Positions 23,501 to 35,500 of a DNA stretch of 64,000 bases are shown in pieces (position 1 is the first letter of the stretch; each line of letters opens with the position of its first letter). This DNA comes from Haliclystus octoradiatus. Its lineage: Eukaryota > Cnidaria > Staurozoa > Stauromedusae > Haliclystidae. The stretch lies in the NCBI GenBank assembly GCA_916610825.1, contig OU744450.1, forward strand, positions 186,001 through 250,000, read 5' to 3'. The notes under the pieces were generated by a model. It was not told where the DNA came from. It ran no database searches and worked only from the letters and a program-made list of their open reading frames with translations. The position numbers were made by a program, and so were the translations under genes.

Positions 23501-26500
23501 CCCGACCTGTCATAAAGACACCACCAACATTAGATGCAGACATCAACCTAAAGCAGTTCCTGGATTGGCAGGAGGTATTTCTGAATTATATCGCGATTAT
23601 TGATTTAGACGCCCAGCCTCATGATAGGCAAATTGCTACCTTTTGGGGTCTGTGTTCCCCAGCATTTCTGAACATGGTACGCCGCGTCATCAAAATCGAA
23701 CGTTCAACGACGGACTCCCTTAAGTTAATACTGAAAAAGATAACCGATCACTTAAGATCTAAGCGCAACTCTAACCTCGACTGGCAAAGCTTTCTCACAG
23801 TCACTCAAGGCTCAAACCAGTTAATTGATCAATATTACACGTATTTAATGGAGAAAAGTGACTATGCTAATGTAGATGCAGTGACTCCAGAAGCACTGCG
23901 GACCGCTGTTCTAGTACTAGGTTTAAGGGATGAAAATTTAAAACGCAAAGTTATCGCAAAATCTCCCCCGCTAAACCTAGAGGACACTCTCAAATTTTTA
24001 CAAACCGAAGAAGCCGCTTCTTCCACTGTTAGTACCCTAGGTCAACAAGCCCACGCCACACATAGCACAATTGGTAATGTACAATCTACCAAAGCTAAGA
24101 AAAATCATAATAACCGTCAACAGAAAACGAAGCATGACGACAGTAACTCTGCTTCCAAGTCAAGTAATTCAGTAAGCCCTTGTTCTAAGTGCGGCTATGT
24201 TAAGCATTTTACATCAGTCTGCCCTGCCGCAAACGTGACATGTGACCACTGTGGCCTCAAAGGGCATTACTCAAAAGTTTGCCGTAAACGTTTAAAGTCC
24301 TTAGAGAAAACCAAAACCGTGAGCACATCAGTTATTAAATCGATGCAAGCTTCCAATGGTGGCAAATTACCGACAATTGATGTCGATGTTAGGGAAGACA
24401 ATAAACTGTTAGGTCGTTTCCCTGCTGTCTGCGACACAGGTGCTCAAGGAACCGTTGCAGGTCTTGACTTTCTGAAATCAATAGGCAAATTCGATAGCAC
24501 GTTGGCTCCGTTCAGTCCACATAATTACGTTGGCGTCGATAATCGCGCTTTAGTTCAGGCCGGGACAATCAAATTAACTTTCGATTTAAATGGTAATAGC
24601 GTAAATACTACAGTCGTTATATGTTATGATGTGACCGGTCTTTATCTGTCTTTAGATGTGTGTAAACAACTTAAAATTGTACATGTAGACTTTCCAACCA
24701 CATTATCTGAGAGGCACTTATCAAGTGTCATTAACACGAATCCTCAGAATGTAGTTAATGTCAACAAGTCTTCATCACCACCTAAATCTGTTTTTAATGA
24801 AACCGCTCGTAAACAGTGGATTGATTCTTTGTCGTCAAATCCTACTCAACAACAAAGAGAGGATGATTTTAAAAAACTAAAACAGATTTATTCTCAAGTA
24901 TTTTGCGATACCGATGACGTTTTGCCGCCCATGTCAGGTGTCGGCGACGCAATGAAAATTGAGTTAATCGAAGACCACAAGCCATTTGCAGTTCATACTG
25001 CACGTCAAATACCTTTCGTTTATCGTGACAAGGCTAAATCTGAAATAGACCGTCTACAAAAGATGGGCGTTATAACACCAGTTGGTGACACCCCTGTCGA
25101 ATGGTGTCATCCGTTAGTAGTTGTAGGTAAACCTAACGGTGGCGTAAGATTATGCGTAGACTTAACCAAATTAAATAAGCAAGTAAAACGCACGTTGCAC
25201 CCTGCTACAACGCCAGCTGATGCAGTGAAAAACATTGATTTGCATTCCAAGTATTTCACTTTATTAGATGCAAAGTGTGGTTATTGGCAACTTCCACTTG
25301 ATGAAGATGCACAAAAATTAACAACATTTATCACTCCTTGGGGTAGATTTAAATTTTTGCGTGCCCCGATGGGTTTTATATCATCCGGTGATAGTTACAA
25401 TTTAAGATGTGATCAAGCCCTTGAAGGCATTTCAAACGTTAACAAAGTCGTTGATGATACACTTATTGACGGTGATTCATACAAAACTTTAGTTGATCGA
25501 ACTTGTACAGTATTAGAACGATTTGTTCGACATGGCATTACGTTAAATGCTGAAAAATGTAAATTTGCGCAGAAAACAGTCGATTTCGTTGGTTACGTCA
25601 TAAAACCAGGAGGCTATTCAGCCGACCCAAGAAAAGTCGAAGCGATTTCAAATTTTCCTTCGCCTACAAATCGCACCGAGTTAAGGTCATTCCTAGGACT
25701 TGTCAATCAGCTAGGAATGTTTACACCGTCTATCAGCAGCACCGCTGCACCACTACGAGATTTATTATCAGTCAAAAATGAATTTCTATGGCTAAACACG
25801 CACGAAATGGCCTTCAATTCATTAAAAGAAGCCATGACGTCACCGCCGATTTTGTCTCTGTTCGACCCTACTGCAGAAACAGTTTTACAAACGGACGCTT
25901 CCAAGACAAAAGGTCTTGGATACGCTTTAATGCAAAAACAGCAAAACGAATGGAAACTAATCCAGTGTGGATCGCGCTTTCTTCAACCATGTGAAAACCG
26001 ATATGCCATTATCGAACTAGAAGCGCTGGCCATCGTCTGGGCCACAAAAAAATGCCACATTTATCTCGCTGGTTTACCAACGTATACCGTTTTAGTCGAT
26101 CACAAACCCTTATTGCCAATTTTTAACAATTACACTTTAGATGCCGTTGAAAATCACAAGTTACAATCGTATAAAAATAAGTTGTCAAACTATCAATTTC
26201 AGGTGGTTTGGACAAAAGGTAGCGCGCATATTATACCGGATGCATTATCACGGGCACCGGTCAATGATCCGTCCCTCGATGATGAAATTGAAAATGATAC
26301 ATCGTTAGCTTGTATGTCGTTTACGTTAAAAGTTGCTGCATGTAGTATCACCGCAGAGAACACTGACGATGAAGCTGCCGCTACTCTAAACGATTCTAAA
26401 CAATCTAATGTTCGACAACCGTTGCCGGATCCAATCATTATGGATCTACAAAATGTTGCACGAAATGATGCAGATTATCAATCACTTATAACCTGTGTTG

Positions 26501-29500
26501 AAAACAATTTCGCAGGTAATTCAGCAAACCAACCATATGTATTGGCCTATAAGAAAATTTGGCCAGAATTGTCAACCATCGACGGCCTTGTGTTGTATGG
26601 TCGTCGAATTGTCATTCCATTGAAAGCTCGTCAATCTGTAATTGCACGATTACACGCCTCACATCAGGGCATTGTTAAAACAAAACGTCGTGCGCGTCAA
26701 ACTGTATATTGGCCAGGTATTAACAATGACATTGTATCCTCCATTGAAGCCTGTTCACCATGTCAACATTACAGACCCAGTAATCAGAAAGAACCTTTAA
26801 TTTCTGATAAACTTCCATCACGGATCTTTGAGTCAGTTTCAGCTGATTTGTTCCAACTCAACCAGAAATACTATTTGGTCTACGTCGACCGTTTATCCGG
26901 CTTTCCGTTCATTTCAGAATGGAATTCCGATCCGTCTTCGTCTCAAGTCATTTCAGTTCTTAAATCACACTTTTCCAAAACCGGTGTACCATCTCGTTTT
27001 CGTTCGGACGGTGGTCCACAATTTAAATCTGAACTGTTCACCAACTTTCTCACCAGATGGGGTGTCAATTGGTCCCCGTCTTCGCCATACCATCCCCAGA
27101 GCAACGGTCACGCTGAAGCAGCTGTTAAAGCGTTAAAACATCTGCTTGCCAAGTGTGATAATGGAGATATTAAGTCGGAGAGTTTTCTGCAAGGTCTACT
27201 AGAATACCGCAACACTCCTAGATCAGAAGGGCGTTCCCCCTCGGAATGGGTGTATGGTCATCCCCTTCGTTCTTTAGTGCCCGCACACTACACTTCATTC
27301 TCCCGTTCATGGCAAACGTCAGCCAAAGAGATTGACAGTAAGCTACTCCGCAACAAAGAAGCTACCACAAAGAATTACAACAAAGGTAGTAAAGTTCTAA
27401 AATCTATTCCTGTTGGCTCTCATGTGCTACTTCAACATCCGCAAAGTAAACGCTGGATAGAAGATGGTATTGTAGTGTCAAAGAATGATCGTGATTATCG
27501 CATTCGTCTGCCGTCCGGTAAACTCAAGTGGCGTAACCGTGTATTCCTGCATGTTGCCCCTGATACTAGTTCCGACGACATAGCAGAACCAGACGTGAGT
27601 GATCAAGTGCAGTCCGACGATACTCCGCGATACCCAACCCGTTCAAGACGTCCACCTGACTATTACGGACGCAAATGATACTATTATCGATTTATCGTTT
27701 CAGTAACATCGTTATAATCATAAGTATATCATAATCACATATCAGTAATTTGTTAAAGTTAACCTCCCTAATAATAAGTATTCATGTTATGTTTAGTCGT
27801 TTAACTTGAAGGGGAGATGTAATGTATCTATCGTATGCGCATGCGTAAGGTTATTTATAACTAAATGATTGCGCAGTTTTAAATCAGAGTGTTAGTGACG
27901 ACCAGTGTAGAAGGTCGTATGTACGTAATATTAAATACATGATTCAGATCAACAGGATATACCTATTCGGGTGTTTATTCGTCTATTGTCTTCGTATCTT
28001 ACAGTGACTAGTCTAGTGACACATATTAGTTACGTATTCTGTGTGACCGCAGTACTTCTCAGATCTTAATTAGTAGACACGTGCCCTTCATCTGCAAGTT
28101 GTTCTTGAGTAAACAAGATATCTTTTTCATGATCTAATTGTGAATGTAAACTGACTCGATTTGAACAGGCATGCACAGACAACTTTTCCTCGAGATAGTT
28201 GGTACTGCAAAGTATTAATTGTACTTTTTGGGATTTATTTTTAAGTATTATTAAATTATTAAATAGACATTTTTCAATTATCATTTCAAAGTTTAACTTT
28301 GAAATTGATGTTTGTCTAGTAAAACTTAAACCATGTAATCGTATAGTTTATACGACTGTAGATAGATAGATATTAAAACTCAATAGTCTAACAAAGTGTT
28401 CATCATTCATTCATCAAGCATTCAATTATTATAAAACCATTGAAAATTCTTCAGTACATTACACTGTAAACTTCTATAAAATATCGGAAAATAGTACAAA
28501 CCTGATAAAGGGCTCCGACGTTCTTATTCAAGTTTACAGCCGTATACTAGAACTACAGTTAAGCATATTCTATCATTTTTCGGTTTGCGGTATATCTTCA
28601 TTGCATAAATTGTTATCCTCTCTACCAACGTTATCTGATTAACAAAATTAGGGTTTTGCAATGTGAAGTCTCGTTCCTGATTTTACATACGCCACCAAAT
28701 TTTTTACCAGTCTAGTATTCATTCCTTTGGCTAGCATCATGTCACAATCTGTAGTTTGTAGAATGCGGTAATACAGTGCAGAAGCTACTTTGCACAAAAT
28801 ACCTTTCTACAGAGACAATAAATCAGATGGACAGATTTCGTTTCTGTGAAAAGAGGACTATAAAACCAACGGTTGTGGTGTTCTTATAGCGTTTCCCACC
28901 ATACGTTATGATTTTTACCCTCAAAAGAATACTCCATTTTCAGTTCAGACATATGCTTACAACAATAAATTCTACTTAGCTAGCTTTTGTGGTCACCAGA
29001 GAATCTTTTGATATGTGTTAAATATGTGTGAGAATGATATGTCAAAATATAATCTGTATAACACGCGCTACGAATGAACATTTTCTGATTTTTATTTTTA
29101 AATTCGTGAACTTTAAAATCATTAAATCATCTGGAATTTTGCTACTCTTGAGTTTATATGTTCTTCCTTACCTCAGTTTTGTGAGAGAGAGAAAAAGAGA
29201 TTGCCGTTACAGAGCTACGCCATCTCAAACGTAACATCGCGTGATTAATCCGATCTAAAGTCTATTAGAAAAACCGCACGACTTGTGACTTTGTCGTCAT
29301 AAGCTAGATCCAATCCCTTTTTTTTCCTCAGCGACATTTGGGTCAAAACACCACTTTTAAGGCATTTTTCACCAAGAAATAATTTCCAGATCGAAAAAAA
29401 ATTTGTGCCATTATTTTTTCACGTTGGGTTCTACTACATATGTAAAGATAGTCTGGGGGTTTATTCCCACTTTAATGGTCATATTTTAAAACGTTGCGAC

Positions 29501-32500
29501 TCAGATTGTAACGATAAATTGGAGTGGACGATAAATTGAATTGGAGACCCCACATTGATTGGGTGAAGTTAAAATTACTTAAAAACATCTACACGCTTAT
29601 CCGCTTAAAAAATGTTTTATCGCAGCATCACAAACTGCTAATTTACAATTGCATTATGAAACCACATCTTGAATTTGGGTCAATTATTTGGGGTAATAGT
29701 GGTATTAACCGATTAGAATCCCTTAAAAAAAAAATGCATCAGAATAATCATGAGTGTAAAACCAATGACCCATTCCGAACCATTGACAAAGCAGCTTGGA
29801 ATTTTAAAAATTTCTGATTTGTATAGAATCAAGGTACTTTCTTTTTACATCATGTCAAGAAATCTTTTTGCCCAGCAAAAACAAAAACCCTTTTCACATT
29901 TATTGACAGTCATCACAGAAGAACCAATATTTTCCATGTTCCTTTTGCAAAAACACATTTTCTACAAGCTCTTCCTAATTATAATTGCTGTCCTTCCCAG
30001 TGGAACAATTCTGTTTCTCTGCCTGACGTGCTCCTTTCTTGCCAGTCTTTTGTGCAATCATTAACAAAATCCATACTAACAGGCTACTATATTGCATGTT
30101 CATTAGACAATTGTTATTTATACAACAACTCATGAAGCTCCAAATTTTGGTCATATCATAAACACAAGGATAATTACAAGATTTAAATTTTACAACTTTC
30201 TTCTTAAACAGGCAAAAATTGCTTCTTGGGTTTCGTCAACCATGTTGAATAATATATATTGTAAACATACTAATTAAACAACTTATGTATTTTATTGTTA
30301 TGTATTTATATTACAGTACTGTATATTATTCAAATTGTTATGGTTGGAAATAAACATATCTATTTATCTATCTATCTTATTAAAATTGACAACACAAAAC
30401 ACAATAATTTTGAAACATCATAAATTAAACATTAATCTATAAAGTTCCCATGTTCAGTGTTTCTGTTTGTAGTTCATACAGCAGTTTTGTTTTGTTGATA
30501 AACTCCAAAGATACGGTAGCCTAAGATAAATTTCAGTATTTCACTGCTTTAAAAGTATAAACGCATAGAACCTGTACACAAGTAGCTGAATAATACTTTA
30601 AATCTTCTACATTAATAATGTATTCAGACTTAACCAATGCTCTTTGCAGATATTTTCAATCTATTTTATTCCATTTTTATAACATAAGCACATCGGCGTG
30701 TTTCTATTGAGGAATGAAAACGCTCGTTCTGGTCTCTACAATGACGTCATTTTAGGAGGATTTAGATATGATCATTATTTTGAGCTTTTTAATGTCAAAA
30801 TAAACAGGTTATTTATTTATAAAACAAATAGAAAACGGTTATCTGTGTTAAGTACTCTAATACCACTTTGAGTGCTATGAGACACTCAAGAGGCCTTTTT
30901 CATGTCTCATTACGCACCCAGCGTATTCGTATCAGAGTACATAAAACTCAGCACCGTTTTTATCTATCCTTCTATCTATCTAATGATAAGATAACTGGAA
31001 ATACACCATTTTCAAATATATTGTTTTGTTTTAAGGAAAGAGGCTATGGTCGCTATGCACCGTTTGACAGACAAGAGTACCGCACTGGACCAGCCCATTT
31101 CAGGTAGGCTGACTTTCAATGAATATATATTTTCGCTGTGACCTGATATTGCTCCGGCATTAAGCCAATGCGCTTACAAACAGAAGTTAGTTAACATTGT
31201 CCTGGCACCTGGGACAATAACCATTTGGTTTCATTTGTGTTCAACAGTGTATTAATTTTGTGTTCTATTCTTTTACATATGGTAGTGTGGAAACTCAATT
31301 AATGCTGTTCGATGTTAACGTTTCTAAAACTGATCCTATCCGGTATAATTCCAATATTTTGGTTTGAAAGCGATATCCAATATAAAATTGAAAAATAATG
31401 TTAATCTGATAGAATTACGATATCAAAAAAGATTGTTATGATATTATGCAAACATCAATCATAATAGCAGAGCTTCAAATATTGATAGTCAGAGAAGAGA
31501 ACCAGATGAGATGACGTTTGCTACTTGAAGTTTCACACAGAGGCAATCATCAGGCAATCTATTCAATCTAGCTTGCAGCTAAATCAGTATATATTTAACA
31601 GATAACCATTTTAATTTCACAAGTAGAATTATGAAAAAATTCTCAGCTATAATTTTGCTCGTAATCTCTATGAAATCTAACATATTAAACCATCCTCTTT
31701 TAAAACACGTTTTGAGATGATCCAAGGATGCCATGTTGGGTAAGACGACTTTTGTTTTTGACAAACCAAACTGTGACACAAATAAAATAATTTATTGTTT
31801 CAATCAGGGCATAGCTTTGGATCAATTTAAATGCATTCAAAACCGAAATCCTTTCCCCTACATGCCAATTTCCATCACTTTGAGGATAGTGAAGTGAAGG
31901 GTAGAGGCCATGTAAAGAACAGTCATGATTAATCCTTTCCCTTAGATGCCAATTCCATGATTAAAGCATTTTATAATATTCATTATTCCCAGATGCCTTC
32001 TTTGTAAAACTATTATTTTTGACATTTTGTTAATTTATTAATTTATTATTGATTTAAGTTGTTAATTTATTGAACCAGAAAACATATGTTGTGCCGCGAA
32101 TGTAATCATTCCATATCGGCATATCAAAACCTAGCAAGTATTTGCCGATACATCGAACAGCATTCAGCTCAATGTTTTCTATTTCAGTGAAAGCAGCACT
32201 GTGACACATAGTCGCATAGAAGAATATTACGACCAAGGAAAATTCAATGCTGGACTACAACCTCGCATTTGGTCAAGCAACAATAATGCAATGCCAAATC
32301 CGTCATCATTTTCTCCACCTGCCAGAATGCCAAGTGGATATCATCATCAGAATTACCATAATGAGGCTCACTACGAGGACACTGCATTTACATTTCCGCC
32401 GCACCCGCACCACCCTTCCCCTGACCATCGCACGCCTCGGAATCACCCCCTTCCCTATCGCAATGAAAACCCCTTAGCTATTACGAAGCCACCAACTCAT

Positions 32501-35500
32501 AGCGCTTACAACATGCCTAACCGAGAGCATGTCTTTGCTGCCAGCCACTCTCGATCGCCTCGGAAGCCTTTCCAACAGCATAGTGCAATGCCATACCCTA
32601 AGTTAACGAGCCCTCCTGTCACACCACCCACAAAGATGTCATCATCAGTTGAAGATTCCAATGTAGAGAAGCAATCAATCCAAGAAAGAAGCAATGACCC
32701 AGGTGAGAGATTCACAGAGATAGTTTTCAGTGGAGTTACATCGTTGATAATAGATACATGTACGGAATAGGGATATGGATACAGAAATTTAACACATATA
32801 CATGTTGTTGGCACTCCAACGTTTGTTGATTTGTGTCCAAGAGGCTGTAAAAAGTGTTTTTATTTGTTAGTTAAAGGTATGCCAGATACTAAAGAATCGC
32901 TGTTAGGAATGATGGATAACGTGGATCAAAATATAGCAAAGATAGAAGAAGAGATTGACGACCTGAAAATATCAGAAGTAGGTGTCATCATAATAGAGGT
33001 TTGTCATCATCATATCTTTGTCTGTCTGTCTGTCAAGACGTGTACATTGTTGATTTCAGAGTGAATTAAGGAATCGTCTTGAAGAATTACACACTGAGGC
33101 TACCCACGAAAACAAAGAGAATGACGATAATATATTGTCTCGTTCTATGATGCAGATGATTAGAGAGAAAGCAAAACCAACAAGCAAGGCAGAGATTATA
33201 GCTGAAAAACTTGGTTTGGATAATTACGAGTTAATCAGGCAGATTTATGATGAAAACAAGGTGTGTTGACGGGTCTCAAAAACAACAGCTTTTTTTTAAG
33301 GAAATCAGAATAGTTCTTTTGGGGCTGTCCATTGCTTTGCAGTAGGGTATACCTCTAGGTGTTGATATATTTTTTATGTCTCTAGGCTAAAGCATCGATC
33401 TCCACTCATAGGTTCTCAAAACTCAACTTCAACCACGCTGGGTTAACAACAATGGTACGTTCACAATTATTATGAAGATATGATTAAGAAGACAGTCTCT
33501 AGTAACACAACTAAAAAGCCAAACAAAGCATTACTTGAAAGCACACTTTATTTCTATACGCAAACCAAAGGGAAAATTGAAAAACAAAGGATGTTGGGTG
33601 CAACTATTTACAATTATCTTTGATTTGTTTGCTTTTGGAATGGCGGGGATACTAGCGATAAACCTCTGCAAGCGCAAAGACTACACATTCACTCTTTATG
33701 CGATCATCAGACATACACCAATATCTCCTACTTGGATTTACATTTTTGCCTGTCAATTAGTTAGTCCTGTCAATCATTGGCATTAAGCACTATTATCTGC
33801 TGATAGACAATTATTACTAGGTTAAGATATATTCTTAATATGCAATTACATAGTAATTAAACAAGCAATAAGATTGAATCCAATTGCATGATCATGCCGG
33901 CATGCCTAATTCCTTGTGTCTAATATTTCTTTAATTATTTGTTTTTCATTAATTCTTCCGTTTTAGCCTCTCTACAATCAACCGTCTGATTTAGTGTTTT
34001 ACCACAGAAATATCCACAGGTAACATAAGCAACAGTTACCAATGCAATCATGACAATTTATGATAAATTAATCAAGTGCTTGAATTGTTATGCAGGCATA
34101 GGGTTTTCCGCCATAAACTCATCAAATGCCTAAGGGCGCAAAAGATGAAAGAAATTAATGCCGTAGGTCATCAAACACATATTTTGTTCGTTGCCATATC
34201 TTATGTGACGTCTAATTTTACTTTGTTGTTGTTGTAGCAAAAACAGCACCAGACCTGGTTTGACAAGGAACACCAAACATGGCAGAAGCGTGTTGACAAG
34301 CTGGAAAGCAATCCAAGAAGAAAGTAGGTTACTAATGATTTTTGTTGTCTCTATTTTAAGTATTTTGTTTCTTGAACGCGATTGATTCTATTCAATCCTG
34401 AAGGGCAAGGATGACAAAGTTACGAGGTTTTCATGAAAGAGAGTTCCCTGAGATTAAGAAGCAACGAGAACAGCAAGAACGACTCAGTCGGTATGTATAG
34501 CTTAATGGATGATTGATTCACACAGTAGATGGCTGACCAAAACAAGTCAAAATTAATCATTTAAAATAGGTTTGGGTCCAGAAAAGGTTGGCCTGGGGCA
34601 TTCGCCAGAAGTGAAGCAGAACTAGAAGAAATTGTTGACAACCTTTCCGAGATGGAGGTAGGTATTGCTGTTCTGGCTCCGTCATTTCGGTTGTTATCAA
34701 TTGTACCATGATCTATGATGATTGGTCATTTATTTATTCAGGCCTCAGAAAAACAGATGTACCTGCTTGCCGTTGACCCACCCCAGAGAATGACGAAATT
34801 AGAAAGACGCGTCAGCTACACCAATCACAATGGTTCGTCAGCCATCAATGTGCTGTTATGTAGAGAGAGAGTTGCATTTGAAATTTGGAATGTTTTGATT
34901 TGTAGGGCTGATAAGAGATGTACCATCATTTGAACTGTGCAGAAGATCGGCCAAGGTATGGAGCATTGAAGAGAAGGAGATCTATCACGCAAGGTAAGCG
35001 GCAGGCTCTCTCATTGCAATATCAGGTGTGCTGATGCCTCTATTACCGTGACAACTCTCTTTGTTTTGTTAGATACTCTCAACAGCCAAAAAATTTCATT
35101 TTCATTTCAAACTCATTAGGAAACAAGGTACCCTACATGCCCTTTCATCATCCCATCCAAACCATCGGTTATAATAGATATAACCTACAATTATATTACT
35201 TCTTGCAGAGTGTGTCAGATTGCGTTCTATACTATTACTTGAACAAGAAGAAGAAAAAATTCAAATCCCTGCTGCGAAAATCAATGAAAAAACGTAAACT
35301 GCAAAAACAGGAAAAACAGGTATAGTACGTTCCTTTCATCTTGATGCAGTCACAAAAAGTAGACGATAGTAGTAAACTAACAAACATCTTCTATTTTAAG
35401 CTCAATGCAACAGCATCTGACGGGGGGAACAAACACAGGCAAGTGATGAAGAACTCTTCTTCTTCACTTGAATTATTTATTTATTTTTGATCAGTTTGCG

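Larger units (their letters stand above)
22839..28003 (+). mobile_element. Gypsy-type LTR retrotransposon, apparently intact
   Basis: LTRs of 186 bp (22839-23024, 27818-28003) start TGTAATG and end CTTACA, and by eye are identical. The 5-bp duplication GTGAC flanks both sides (22834-22838, 28004-28008). A primer-binding-site candidate TGGCGCAGTTGATCC follows the left LTR directly. A polypurine tract GAAGGGGAGA precedes the right LTR. A single uninterrupted Gag-Pol frame fills the interior and no envelope gene is present. Gag-Pol order with integrase after RNase H marks the Gypsy/Metaviridae group. It lies sense to the NCoR-type gene. Confidence 0.95.
22410..29425. mobile_element. Inverted-repeat element split by the Gypsy insertion
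   Basis: The segment from 22410 (AACGTGAAAAAAACAATGG) to about 22575 is repeated in reverse complement at about 29260-29425 (ending CCATTATTTTTTCACGTT) with scattered changes. Shared blocks include GGTGAAAAATGCCTT and ACAAGTCGTGCGGTTT. The arms are about 165 bp and enclose roughly 6.7 kb, of which about 5.17 kb is the Gypsy element. Removing that leaves a TIR element near 1.85 kb. No transposase was recognised in the remaining interior, and no target duplication was found. Confidence 0.65.
22336..31035. other. NCoR intron 2, host of nested retroelements
   Basis: This 8.7-kb intron contains an inverted-repeat element (arms near 22410-22570 and 29265-29425), a Gypsy element with its LTRs (22839-28003) and a LINE 3' fragment (about 29500-30378). 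The parts at 28009-29264 and 30379-31035 contain no recognisable gene or repeat. Without these insertions the intron would be only about 2-3 kb. Confidence 0.7.

Noticed and set aside
26199..26438. Minus-strand frames inside the Gypsy polyprotein
   Set aside because: They are shadows of the sense coding frame with no family match.
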